In this document: positions 19,323 to 27,380 of the stretch, piece after piece
Layout of the letters: each line of letters begins with the position of its first letter
How positions within the stretch are numbered: the stretch's first letter is position 1
NCBI RefSeq assembly: GCF_013401995.1
Contig: NZ_JACBJI010000004.1
Span: forward strand, 364,491 to 428,490
Reading direction: 5' to 3'
Source of the DNA: Flavobacterium agri
GTDB lineage: Bacteria; Bacteroidota; Bacteroidia; Flavobacteriales; Flavobacteriaceae
DNA length: 64,000 nt
Notes under the pieces: generated by a model
Seen by the model: the letters and a program-made list of their open reading frames with translations, nothing else
Told to the model about the DNA's origin: nothing
Databases searched by the model: none
Made by a program: the position numbers and the translations under genes

Positions 19323-21137
19323 ATGTCAGCAGTAGCTCACGCACACGACCACAGTCACGATCATGATCACGCTCACGATCACGAGCACCACCATAAGGAT
19401 ACTTTTATCACGAAATACATCTTCAGCATCGATCACAAGATGATTGCCAAGCAATACCTTATCACGGGTATCATCATGGGCGTTATCGGAGTGGGAATGT
19501 CATTGCTTTTCAGGATGCAGTTGGCATGGCCGGAAGAATCGTTCAAAGTATTCAGCTTTTTCTTGGGCGACAACCACGCTCCGGACGGTGTCATGAAAAA
19601 CGACATGTACCTCGCTTTGGTTACCATCCACGGAACCATCATGGTATTCTTCGTATTGACGGCAGGTTTGAGCGGTACGTTCAGTAACTTGCTCATTCCG
19701 TTGCAGATCGGTGCACGAGATATGGCATCTGGTTTCCTTAACATGGTTTCGTACTGGTTGTTCTTTACTTCTACGGTTATCATGGTGAGCTCTTTGTTCG
19801 TAGAGGCTGGTCCTGCATCTGCCGGATGGACGATTTATCCGCCTTTGAGCGCGCTTCCGCAAGCTATCGGAGGTTCAGGAGCCGGTATGACGCTTTGGTT
19901 GACGTCTATGGCCGTGTTCATCGCTTCTTCACTTTTGGGATCTTTGAACTACGTCGTAACCGTTGTCAACTTGCGTACGAAAGGTATGTCGATGACACGC
20001 CTTCCGCTTACGATCTGGGCGTTCTTCATTACGGCTATCATCGGTATCATCTCGTTCCCGGTCCTTTTATCTGCAGCGTTGTTGCTTTTGATGGACAGAA
20101 GCTTCGGAACGTCTTTCTTCCTATCTGACATTTACATCGCCGGAGAAGTCCTCCACTACCAAGGCGGTTCACCGGTATTGTTCGAGCACTTGTTCTGGTT
20201 TCTCGGACACCCGGAAGTATATATCGTTATCCTTCCTGCGATGGGATTGGTTTCCGAGATCATGGCGACCAACGCCCGTAAACCGATCTTCGGTTACCGC
20301 GCGATGATCATGTCAATCTTGGCGATCGCATTCCTTTCGACTATCGTTTGGGGTCACCACATGTTTATGTCGGGTATGAACCCGTTCCTCGGATCGGTGT
20401 TTACGTTCACGACGTTGTTGATTGCGATTCCGTCGGCGGTAAAAGCCTTCAACTGGATTACGACACTTTGGAAAGGTAACTTGCAGATGAACCCAGCGAT
20501 GTTGTTCTCTATGGGCTTCGTTTCGACATTCATCACAGGTGGTCTTACAGGTATCATCCTTGGAGACTCGACACTCGATATCAACGTTCACGATACGTAT
20601 TTCGTTGTGGCTCACTTCCACTTGGTAATGGGTATCTCTGCACTTTACGGAATGTTCGCCGGTATTTACCACTGGTATCCTAGGATGTTCGGACGCATGA
20701 TCAACAAAAACCTTGGATACGTTCACTTCTGGGTGACTACGGTTTGTGCCTACGGGGTTTTCTTCCCGATGCACTTCATCGGTCTTGCCGGATTGCCGCG
20801 TCGTTATTATACGAACACGAACTTCCCATTGTTCGACGATTTGCAGAACGTAAACGTTTTGATCACGTTGTTCGCACTTGTGGGTGGAGCTTTCCAGTTG
20901 GTGTTCCTTTACAACTTCTTCAGCAGCATCTTTTTCGGAAAACGCGCGCCTCAGAACCCATGGAAATCGACTACCCTCGAATGGACTGCACCGGTTGAGC
21001 ACATGCACGGTAACTGGCCGGGAGAAATTCCACATGTACACCGTTGGCCATACGACTACAACAAACCAGGACACGATGAGGATTTCGTACCTCAAAACGT
21101 CCCGATGAAAGAAGGTGAGCAGCAATTGCATCACTAA
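19323..21137 (+). CDS. coxA: Cytochrome c oxidase subunit I
   Basis: This 604-residue protein is the heme-copper catalytic subunit, with about twelve helices. The active-site GHPEVY motif (His with the Tyr normally cross-linked to it) supplies a CuB ligand. The HH pair in IVWGHHMF and the HDTYFVVAHFH motif supply the other CuB and heme ligands. HPEVY marks a type A enzyme. The N-terminus (MSAVAHAHDHSHDHDHAHD) is strikingly His/Asp-rich, about 28 residues before the first conserved segment DTFITKYIFSIDHK. An intrinsic terminator follows 20 bases after the stop, so this closes the operon. Subunits III and IV lie 20 kb away. Confidence 0.97.
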   Translation: MSAVAHAHDHSHDHDHAHDHEHHHKDTFITKYIFSIDHKMIAKQYLITGIIMGVIGVGMSLLFRMQLAWPEESFKVFSFFLGDNHAPDGVMKNDMYLALVTIHGTIMVFFVLTAGLSGTFSNLLIPLQIGARDMASGFLNMVSYWLFFTSTVIMVSSLFVEAGPASAGWTIYPPLSALPQAIGGSGAGMTLWLTSMAVFIASSLLGSLNYVVTVVNLRTKGMSMTRLPLTIWAFFITAIIGIISFPVLLSAALLLLMDRSFGTSFFLSDIYIAGEVLHYQGGSPVLFEHLFWFLGHPEVYIVILPAMGLVSEIMATNARKPIFGYRAMIMSILAIAFLSTIVWGHHMFMSGMNPFLGSVFTFTTLLIAIPSAVKAFNWITTLWKGNLQMNPAMLFSMGFVSTFITGGLTGIILGDSTLDINVHDTYFVVAHFHLVMGISALYGMFAGIYHWYPRMFGRMINKNLGYVHFWVTTVCAYGVFFPMHFIGLAGLPRRYYTNTNFPLFDDLQNVNVLITLFALVGGAFQLVFLYNFFSSIFFGKRAPQNPWKSTTLEWTAPVEHMHGNWPGEIPHVHRWPYDYNKPGHDEDFVPQNVPMKEGEQQLHH

Positions 21138-21157
21138 TTTCAAAATATAAAAGAGAG

Positions 21158-21182
21158 CCTCCCGACACCGGGAGGTTTTTTG
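21158..21182 (+). terminator. Intrinsic terminator of the act-cox operon
   Basis: CCTCCCG (21158-21164) and CGGGAGG (21169-21175) pair around ACAC and are followed by TTTTTT. The same T-rich stretch leads into the promoter of the next gene. Confidence 0.88.
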
Positions 21183-21192
21183 TTTTTATGCG

Positions 21193-21200
21193 TATCTTTA
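21193..21200 (+). promoter_or_regulatory. -7 box of the YjdI-GNAT-GNAT cluster
   Basis: TATCTTTA is one base off TAnnTTTG and lies 20 bases before the ATG at 21221. It overlaps any reading from the upstream in-frame ATG at 21188, which argues for the later start. Confidence 0.5.
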
Positions 21201-21220
21201 GCCAAAAGGAAGCATTGGCC

Positions 21221-21457
21221 ATGGGCATTACCAAAGAATATTCGAATAACGAGATTACCATTGTCTGGAAGCCCGAAATGTGTATCCATTCCACCAAATG
21301 CTGGAAAGGGTTGCCGTCGGTTTTCAGGCCTAAGGAAAAACCTTGGATGCATCCGAACGAAGCTCCGAGCCAGCAGATAATGGATCAGATATCCCAATGT
21401 CCGTCGGGTGCGCTTTCCTATTACCTCAATAATCAAAAACCAGACAACCATGAATGA
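21221..21457 (+). CDS. YjdI-like divergent mono-cluster Fe-S protein
   Basis: From the ATG at 21221 this encodes 78 residues (MGITKEYSNNEITIVWKPEM). The motif MCIHSTKCWKGLPSVF followed by QCPSGALSYYL matches the small divergent 4Fe-4S family of E. coli YjdI, in which CIHSxxC and CPxGAL carry the cluster cysteines. Three Cys and one His are available here. An in-frame ATG at 21188 would add 11 residues but overlaps the predicted -7 box. The end overlaps the next gene by 8 bases. Pairing with a YjdJ-like acetyltransferase recalls the yjdI-yjdJ pair of E. coli. Function is unknown. Confidence 0.8.
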   Translation: MGITKEYSNNEITIVWKPEMCIHSTKCWKGLPSVFRPKEKPWMHPNEAPSQQIMDQISQCPSGALSYYLNNQKPDNHE

Positions 21458-21746
21458 CGATTTTAGATTCAATCCCGAGAAAAAACGTTTTGAACTTGAT
21501 GTGGACGGGCATACCGCCATCATCGAATCCATCCTCGCGAAAGGCGACATCATGTTTTTGACGCATACCGAAGTTCCGGTCGCGCTCGAAGGCAAAGGCG
21601 TCGGTAAACGCATTGTAGAAAGTGCATTGAATTACATCAAAGACCATAATTATAAACTCGCGCCTTTGTGCCCGTTCGTTGCCGCTTATTTGAAGCGCCA
21701 TCCGGAATGGGAACCTATTTTGGCCGACGGGTATCACATAGGATAA
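21450..21746 (+). CDS. Small GNAT-like N-acetyltransferase (YjdJ/COG2388 type), copy 1
   Basis: From the ATG at 21450 this encodes 98 residues (MNDDFRFNPEKKRFELDVDG). It is a minimal GNAT fold with LTHTEVPVALEGKGVGKRIV, in which the G-K-G-V-G-K loop should bind acetyl-CoA, and LAPLCPFVAAYLKRHPEW. The PLCPF cysteine corresponds to the cysteine that carries the acetyl group in the At1g77540-type family. The start overlaps the Fe-S gene by 8 bases and the stop overlaps the next ATG as TAATG, so all three genes are probably translationally coupled. Substrate is unknown. Confidence 0.85.
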   Translation: MNDDFRFNPEKKRFELDVDGHTAIIESILAKGDIMFLTHTEVPVALEGKGVGKRIVESALNYIKDHNYKLAPLCPFVAAYLKRHPEWEPILADGYHIG

Positions 21747-22033
21747 TGGAACTCATCAAAAACGAGTCGGAAAAACAGTACGAGTTCCACCTCGATAACG
21801 GAACGATCGCATTTGTCGAATACCTCACGGAAACGGATAAAGTGTATTTGACTCACACCGAAGTTCCGAAGTCGATGAATGGACACGGGATCGGGAGCGA
21901 GCTCATCAGGCAAACATTACAGGAAATCAAGAAGGATGGTAAAAAACTCGTTCCTCTTTGCGGGTTTGTTTCTTGGTATGTGAACAATCACGACGAATGG
22001 CATTCGCTGCTTTCGGACGGCTATCAAATGTAA
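21746..22033 (+). CDS. Small GNAT-like N-acetyltransferase (YjdJ/COG2388 type), copy 2
   Basis: The gene encodes 95 residues from the ATG at 21746 (MELIKNESEKQYEFHLDNGT), which overlaps the previous stop by one base. It is a paralogue of the gene before it: LTHTEVPKSMNGHGIGSELI matches the acetyl-CoA loop and LVPLCGFVSWYVNNHDEW the Cys-containing C-terminal motif. The copies agree mainly at motif positions, so the duplication is old rather than an assembly artefact. There is no terminator after it; ruvB starts 34 bases on behind its own promoter. Confidence 0.85.
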   Translation: MELIKNESEKQYEFHLDNGTIAFVEYLTETDKVYLTHTEVPKSMNGHGIGSELIRQTLQEIKKDGKKLVPLCGFVSWYVNNHDEWHSLLSDGYQM

Positions 22034-22054
22034 TTTCACCGACCTCATTTTCGC

Positions 22055-22062
22055 TATCTTTG
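22055..22062 (+). promoter_or_regulatory. -7 box of ruvB; transcript may be nearly leaderless
   Basis: TATCTTTG is a perfect -7 box and ends only four bases before the ruvB ATG at 22067. With the usual spacing transcription would start at or next to the ATG. Confidence 0.6.
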
Positions 22063-22066
22063 CGCC

Positions 22067-23089
22067 ATGAACGAACACCTTGATCCGACCAATTCCGGTT
22101 ACAATAACGAAGAACTCGATCTCGAAAAGAAGTTAAGGCCTTTGAGCTTCGACGATTTTGCGGGTCAGGATCACGTGCTCGAGAATCTCAAGGTTTTCGT
22201 GGCTGCGGCCAATCAAAGAAATGAAGCCTTGGATCATTCGCTTTTTCACGGGCCTCCGGGTTTGGGGAAAACCACGCTTGCGAATATTTTGGCCAATGAA
22301 CTTGGTGTCGGGATCAAGATTACTTCCGGACCTGTTTTAGACAAACCTGGCGATCTTGCCGGATTGCTGACGAACCTCGAAGAACGCGACGTGCTTTTTA
22401 TTGATGAAATCCACCGTTTGAGTCCGGTTGTCGAAGAATATCTGTATTCGGCCATGGAAGATTTCAAGATCGACATCATGATCGAATCGGGTCCGAATGC
22501 GAGAACCGTACAAATCAACCTCAATCCGTTTACGCTTGTTGGCGCGACGACGCGTTCCGGATTGCTCACCGCTCCGATGCGCGCGCGTTTCGGCATTTCG
22601 TCACGACTTGAATATTACAACACCGAATTGCTTACGACGATCGTCCAACGCAGTTCCGCTATCCTCAAAATGCCGATTTCAATGGAAGCCGCAATTGAAA
22701 TAGCAGGCCGCAGCCGCGGTACGCCGCGTATCGCTAACGCATTGCTGAGACGAGTGCGCGATTTCGCACAAATCAAAGGCAACGGAAAAATCGACATCGC
22801 AATTGCACAATACGCATTGAAGGCGCTCAATGTAGACGCTCACGGTCTTGACGAGATGGACAATAAAATCCTCACGACGATAATCGATAAGTTCAAAGGC
22901 GGACCGGTGGGTCTTTCGACATTGGCCACGGCAGTTTCCGAAAGTGCCGAAACGGTAGAGGAAGTGTACGAACCTTTCCTGATCAAAGAAGGTTTTCTCG
23001 TGCGTACGCCTCGTGGACGTGAAGCGACCGAAAAAGCATACAAGCACTTGGGCAAAATCCGTACGAACATTCAGGGCGGATTGTTTTAG
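22067..23089 (+). CDS. ruvB: Holliday junction branch migration helicase RuvB
   Basis: RuvB (340 residues) is the AAA+ motor that drives RuvA-bound Holliday junctions in recombination repair. The Walker A motif [10 protein letters not shown] is at 61-70, Walker [11 protein letters not shown] near 105-114, and sensor/arginine-finger sequences lie in [19 protein letters not shown] (about 165-183). A winged-helix DNA-binding domain closes the protein ([17 protein letters not shown]). Length is normal. RuvA is encoded separately 4.3 kb downstream. The ATG directly follows a strong -7 box. Confidence 0.98.
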   Translation: MNEHLDPTNSGYNNEELDLEKKLRPLSFDDFAGQDHVLENLKVFVAAANQRNEALDHSLFHGPPGLGKTTLANILANELGVGIKITSGPVLDKPGDLAGLLTNLEERDVLFIDEIHRLSPVVEEYLYSAMEDFKIDIMIESGPNARTVQINLNPFTLVGATTRSGLLTAPMRARFGISSRLEYYNTELLTTIVQRSSAILKMPISMEAAIEIAGRSRGTPRIANALLRRVRDFAQIKGNGKIDIAIAQYALKALNVDAHGLDEMDNKILTTIIDKFKGGPVGLSTLATAVSESAETVEEVYEPFLIKEGFLVRTPRGREATEKAYKHLGKIRTNIQGGLF

Positions 23090-23116
23090 GAGGTTCCTCG
23101 ACTGCGCTCGGAATCC

Positions 23117-23149
23117 AAACCTCAAAGGTTTTCAAAACCTTTGAGGTTT
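23117..23149. repeat. Perfect intergenic palindrome (16-bp arms)
   Basis: AAACCTCAAAGGTTTT (23117-23132) and its exact inverse complement (23134-23149) flank a single C. It lies between ruvB and queG, 10 bases before the queG ATG. Just upstream, CCTCGACTGCGCTCGG (about 23096-23111) resembles another short motif common between flavobacterial genes. It has no T run, so it is more like a REP-type interspersed palindrome than a terminator. Confidence 0.75.
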
Positions 23150-23159
23150 ATAAATTCAA

Positions 23160-24083
23160 ATGATCCAAAAATCCAAATATACGGCCTTCATCAAATCCGA
23201 AGCAAAACGCCTCGGTTTCCTGTCGTGCGGCATTTCTAAAGCCGGATTCTTGGAACAGGAAGCACCGCGTCTCGAAGCCTGGCTCAACCAAAACATGCAA
23301 GGCGAAATGTCGTATATGCAGAACCATTTCGACAAACGGCTTGACCCGACCAAACTTGTCGAAGGTTCGAAAAGCGTGATTTCGTTGTTGCTCAATTATT
23401 TTCCTTCTGAAGTTCAAAATCCCGAATCGTTCAAAATCTCGAAGTATGCATATGGACAGGATTATCATTTCGTGATCAAGGAAAAGCTGCGCGAACTTCT
23501 GGTTTGTATGCAATCGGAAATTGGCGAAGTGGAAGGGCGTGCGTTCATAGATTCGGCTCCCGTATTGGATAAAGCCTGGGCAGCCAAAAGCGGTTTAGGC
23601 TGGATCGGCAAGAATTCAAATCTGCTCAGCAAACAGGTCGGTTCTTTCTTTTTCATTGCCGAACTCATTGTCGATCTCGAACTCGATTACGACCATGCGA
23701 CGACCGACCATTGCGGTTCGTGCACCGCCTGTCTCGATGCCTGTCCCACGCAAGCCATCGTTGCGCCTTACGTGGTCGATGGCAGCAAATGTATTTCGTA
23801 TTTCACGATTGAGCTCAAAGACAATCTGCCGCAGGAAATGAAAGGCAAATTCGACGATTGGATGTTCGGATGCGACGTTTGCCAGGATGTCTGTCCTTGG
23901 AACCGTTTTTCGAAGCCGCACAATGAGCCGCTTTTCAATCCGAATCCCGAATTACTATCGATGTCCAAAAAGGACTGGCATGAAATCACCGAGGAAACCT
24001 TCCGCAAAGTTTTCAAGGATTCTGCTGTCAAGCGAACCAAGTTTTCGGGCTTGAAGCGCAACCTTGATTTTTTAGAATCTTGA
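23160..24083 (+). CDS. queG: Epoxyqueuosine reductase QueG
   Basis: QueG (307 residues) makes the last step of queuosine synthesis, reducing epoxyqueuosine in the tRNA wobble position with cobalamin and two 4Fe-4S clusters. The N-terminal part has the family features [13 protein letters not shown] ([19 protein letters not shown], about 45-63) and [22 protein letters not shown]. Cluster ligands are [12 protein letters not shown] from 185 and [11 protein letters not shown] from 238. The length is shorter than E. coli QueG (about 379) because the C-terminal HEAT-like part is absent, as in many Bacteroidetes. The cofactor need implies cobalamin uptake. Confidence 0.95.
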   Translation: MIQKSKYTAFIKSEAKRLGFLSCGISKAGFLEQEAPRLEAWLNQNMQGEMSYMQNHFDKRLDPTKLVEGSKSVISLLLNYFPSEVQNPESFKISKYAYGQDYHFVIKEKLRELLVCMQSEIGEVEGRAFIDSAPVLDKAWAAKSGLGWIGKNSNLLSKQVGSFFFIAELIVDLELDYDHATTDHCGSCTACLDACPTQAIVAPYVVDGSKCISYFTIELKDNLPQEMKGKFDDWMFGCDVCQDVCPWNRFSKPHNEPLFNPNPELLSMSKKDWHEITEETFRKVFKDSAVKRTKFSGLKRNLDFLES

Positions 24084-24419
24084 GTAAATGCAACGTTTGA
24101 CCATAGGATTCGGCAGAGTGTTTAGGAAGGTTTTTTTTAATTCGAGAAAACCACTTGCGTGAAAAACACTACTTTTTCTTTTTTCCATTTGCCGCCTTTT
24201 CACAAATGCCACAGTAGATGGCAAAAACGCATTTCGTGAGCCTTTGGGTGTAGACGATGACTTCAAGTTTGGAAAATGCAACGGTCGTGCGTGAAATCGT
24301 AAGATGTAAAACCGTAACTTTTAGCATATCGTTAAATTTCCCGATCGCAATTTATACTGTTCTAAAAAACCTTACTTTTAAGCAAATCTTAAGCAAATCT
24401 TAAGAATTGAAAATAAGTG
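24084..24419. other. Gene-free 336-base gap
   Basis: Between queG and the next gene I see no convincing coding sequence or RNA. The stretch is more A/T-rich than its surroundings. It contains a tandem repeat of an 11-mer, AAGCAAATCTT, at about 24379-24402, and a possible -7 box TACTTTTA at 24373-24380 for the gene at 24420. A 69-codon minus-strand reading (24072-24281) has no family features and overlaps the end of queG. Confidence 0.5.
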
Positions 24420-24929
24420 ATGGTCGTCAAGAAAATTTACGCGGTTGTATGTGTTTTGGCTGTTTGTGCGCTCTTCGGTTTTACACTTCCACAGAAAAAC
24501 ACAGGTCATTATGAGCAATGGCTCGATAAAAACCACATCGGACACAAAATCAAAATGTCCAAAAAAGGAAGCAAGGATGTTTATTGGGTAGATTATCTGG
24601 GCGATGTCCAAAGCATCAAGAAAGAAGTTTTCAAGTTCGTCACGATCACATACGATACCGCAGAAAAGCACGGCGTGCAGTCGAAGCTTTTGGCTTTTAA
24701 TTCGAAAAACGAATTGCTTGGCGGCTATTTCATCGGTTCGGCAAACGACCTTCCGACCAAAATCTGCCACAACCGACTCGTCTTCGATTACAAGCAAAGC
24801 AAAAATGCGTGCCAACAGATTACCAAAGTCGATTTTTTCAAGGGCATTCCGCCGCGGCTTTTTGTGGCCTGCCAAGACAAAGAAGCGACGATTTACGAGT
24901 TTTATCCCGATATGAAGGCCGAAAAATAA
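24420..24929 (+). CDS. Small secreted or membrane-anchored protein of unknown function
   Basis: The ATG at 24420 (with a GTG just before it at 24417) encodes 169 residues. A hydrophobic N-terminus (KIYAVVCVLAVCALFGFTL) is a signal peptide or anchor. A mixed soluble part follows (GHYEQWLDKNHIGHKIKMSK, VYWVDYLGDVQSIKKEVFKF) with a Cys pair in KICHNR and NACQQI. I do not recognise the family. It has a normal codon pattern and a plausible promoter, and it stands between queG and maeB in the same direction without a close operon link. Confidence 0.6.
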   Translation: MVVKKIYAVVCVLAVCALFGFTLPQKNTGHYEQWLDKNHIGHKIKMSKKGSKDVYWVDYLGDVQSIKKEVFKFVTITYDTAEKHGVQSKLLAFNSKNELLGGYFIGSANDLPTKICHNRLVFDYKQSKNACQQITKVDFFKGIPPRLFVACQDKEATIYEFYPDMKAEK

Positions 24930-24993
24930 CAACGCAGGCGATTTGGGGTTCAACCTCTGGCATTTTTTACTTCTTCTACTTTTACATTATCGC

Positions 24994-25001
24994 TACCTTT
25001 G
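24994..25001 (+). promoter_or_regulatory. -7 box of maeB
   Basis: TACCTTTG matches TAnnTTTG and ends 18 bases before the maeB ATG. The region upstream is T-rich. Confidence 0.6.
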
Positions 25002-25019
25002 CCATCCTAAAGGTTTCTT

Positions 25020-27317
25020 ATGAACAAGTACAGCAAACGAAGGGAAGCGCTTCTCTACCACGCAAAACCGCAACCCGGAAAGATAAAAGTAGTTCCAACC
25101 AAAAAATACGCTACGCAGCGCGATTTGTCGCTTGCGTATTCGCCCGGAGTGGCCGAGCCTTGTCTTGAAATCGCCAAAGATGTCAGGAATGTCTACAAAT
25201 ACACGGCAAAAGGCAATCTTGTTGCCGTAATAACAAACGGAACGGCGGTTTTGGGCTTGGGCGACATCGGTCCAGAGGCTTCAAAACCCGTCATGGAAGG
25301 GAAAGGTTTGCTGTTCAAGATTTTCGCCGACATCGACGTTTTCGACATCGAAATCAACGAAAAGAACGTAGACGAATTCGTAGAAACCGTGAAACGCATC
25401 GCCCCGACTTTTGGCGGCATCAACCTCGAGGACATCAAAGCGCCCGAGTCGTTCGAAATCGAAAGAAGGCTCAAGGCAGAACTCGACATTCCGGTGATGC
25501 ACGACGACCAGCACGGAACGGCGATCATCTCGTCGGCTGCGTTGATCAATGCGTTGGAGCTCGCCAAAAAGAAAGCCGATAAGATAAAAATCGTGGTTTC
25601 GGGTGCGGGATCGGCGGCTTTGGCCTGCGCGAACCTGTATTTGCTGCTTGGCGTGAAAGTCGAGAACATCATCATGTTCGATGTGAACGGTGTTTTGACC
25701 ACCGATCGAACCGATTTGTCCGATCTTCAGAAAATCTACGCGAAAAACATAAAGAACATCAGTTTGGGCGAGGCTTTGAAAGGTGCCGACGTTTTCCTCG
25801 GACTTTCCGCCGGAAATATCCTTTCGCCCGAAATGTTAATGGGAATGGCTAAAAATCCGATCGTTTTCGCGATGGCCAATCCGATTCCCGAAATCGACTA
25901 CGATCTGGCGATCAAAACGAGAAAAGACATCATCATGGCGACGGGCCGTTCCGATCATCCTAACCAGGTGAACAACGTGCTCGGCTTCCCATATATTTTC
26001 CGTGGGGCGCTCGACGTCAGGGCGACCAAAATCAACGAGGAAATGAAAATGGCCGCCGTGAAAGCGTTGGCGGCACTTGCCAAAGAATCGGTTCCCGAGC
26101 AGGTGAACATCGCTTACGGCGAGACCAAATTGCTTTTCGGACGCGATTACATTATCCCAAAACCGTTCGATCCGCGCTTGATTACACACGTTGCGCCGGC
26201 TGTTGCAAAAGCTGCGATGGATTCGGGTGTCGCGCTGCATCCGATTTACGATTGGGACAAATACGAAGAGGAATTGCTCGACAGACTAGGTTCGGACAAC
26301 AAAATGGTGCGTTTGCTTACCAATCGTGCCAAAACCGATCCGAAACGCGTGGTTTTCGCCGAAGCGGACCAACTCGATGTGCTCAAGGCTGCACAAATCG
26401 TGCATGAAGAAGGCATCGGTCATCCGATTTTGCTCGGAAACATGGAAACCATTCTAGAACTCAAAGAAGAAATAGGCTTTGACGCCGACGTGCCGATTTT
26501 CGATCCGAAGACAAAAGAAGAGGACAAACGCCGCCTGCGTTATGCCGAAATTTTCTGGAAGGCACGCCAACGCAAAGGGATTAATCTTCTAGACGCCCAA
26601 AAATGGATGCGCGAACGCAATTATTTCGCGGCCATGATGGTCAACGAAGGAGAGGCCGATGCGCTTGTCACGGGCTTTTCGCGCAGTTATCCGGCGACGG
26701 TCAAGCCGATTTTGCAATTGATTGACCGCGCTCCGGGCATTTCGCTTGTGGCCACGACGAACATGATGATGACCAATCGCGGACCGATGTTCTTATCGGA
26801 TACGGCGATCAATCCTGAACCGACGGCCGATGATTTGGCGAAAATCGCGTTGATGACGGCCAAAACGGTACGTCTTTTCGGGATGGAACCGGTCATTGCG
26901 ATGATTTCGTTCTCGAACTTTGGGTCTTCATCGGATCCTGCCGCGAAAAAGGTGCGCGAGGCCGTGGATTATCTGCACAAATATTATCCGGAACTCATCG
27001 TCGACGGCGAACTCCAAGCCGATTTCGCGTTGAACCAGGAAATGCTCAAAAAGAAATTCCCGTTCTCGAAACTGGCCGACAAAAAGGTCAATACGCTGAT
27101 TTTCCCAGACCTGGCTTCGGCCAACATCACCTATAAGTTGCTCAAGGAACTCGACAAGGCCGATTCCGTAGGGCCGATCATGCTCGGACTCGACAAACCG
27201 GTACATATTTTCCAGCTCGGCGCAAGCGTTGAGGAAATGGTCAACATGGCCGCCGTTGCCGTGGTCGACGCTCAGGAAAAACAGAAAAGGCTCAAGAACC
27301 TGATAGTGAAAAAATAG
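25020..27317 (+). CDS. maeB: NADP-dependent malic enzyme with C-terminal phosphotransacetylase-like domain
   Basis: This 765-residue enzyme oxidatively decarboxylates malate to pyruvate with formation of NADPH. The malic N-domain (about 15-160) contains YSPGVAEPCLEIAKD, TNGTAVLGLGDIGPEASKPV and the metal-binding region MHDDQHGTAI. The NAD-binding domain (about 170-420) carries VVSGAGSAALACANL. The C-terminal third (about 430-765) resembles phosphate acetyltransferase (FAEADQLDVLKAAQIV, GFSRSYPATVKP); in MaeB-type enzymes it is regulatory, often binding acetyl-CoA. It has its own promoter and a 63-base gap to ruvA. Confidence 0.96.
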   Translation: MNKYSKRREALLYHAKPQPGKIKVVPTKKYATQRDLSLAYSPGVAEPCLEIAKDVRNVYKYTAKGNLVAVITNGTAVLGLGDIGPEASKPVMEGKGLLFKIFADIDVFDIEINEKNVDEFVETVKRIAPTFGGINLEDIKAPESFEIERRLKAELDIPVMHDDQHGTAIISSAALINALELAKKKADKIKIVVSGAGSAALACANLYLLLGVKVENIIMFDVNGVLTTDRTDLSDLQKIYAKNIKNISLGEALKGADVFLGLSAGNILSPEMLMGMAKNPIVFAMANPIPEIDYDLAIKTRKDIIMATGRSDHPNQVNNVLGFPYIFRGALDVRATKINEEMKMAAVKALAALAKESVPEQVNIAYGETKLLFGRDYIIPKPFDPRLITHVAPAVAKAAMDSGVALHPIYDWDKYEEELLDRLGSDNKMVRLLTNRAKTDPKRVVFAEADQLDVLKAAQIVHEEGIGHPILLGNMETILELKEEIGFDADVPIFDPKTKEEDKRRLRYAEIFWKARQRKGINLLDAQKWMRERNYFAAMMVNEGEADALVTGFSRSYPATVKPILQLIDRAPGISLVATTNMMMTNRGPMFLSDTAINPEPTADDLAKIALMTAKTVRLFGMEPVIAMISFSNFGSSSDPAAKKVREAVDYLHKYYPELIVDGELQADFALNQEMLKKKFPFSKLADKKVNTLIFPDLASANITYKLLKELDKADSVGPIMLGLDKPVHIFQLGASVEEMVNMAAVAVVDAQEKQKRLKNLIVKK

Positions 27318-27354
27318 CCAAAACGCGCGGTTAAAGGCGTTTAAAGTTTTTTCA

Positions 27355-27362
27355 TATATTTG
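27355..27362 (+). promoter_or_regulatory. -7 box of ruvA-sprA
   Basis: TATATTTG matches the consensus, 18 bases before the ruvA ATG at 27381. There is no other clear promoter before sprA. Confidence 0.6.
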
Positions 27363-27380
27363 GCAATTACTTAACAATTG

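Noticed and set aside
24072..24281. A 69-codon minus-strand reading in the gap after queG
   Set aside because: It has no family features, overlaps the queG end, and has no promoter.
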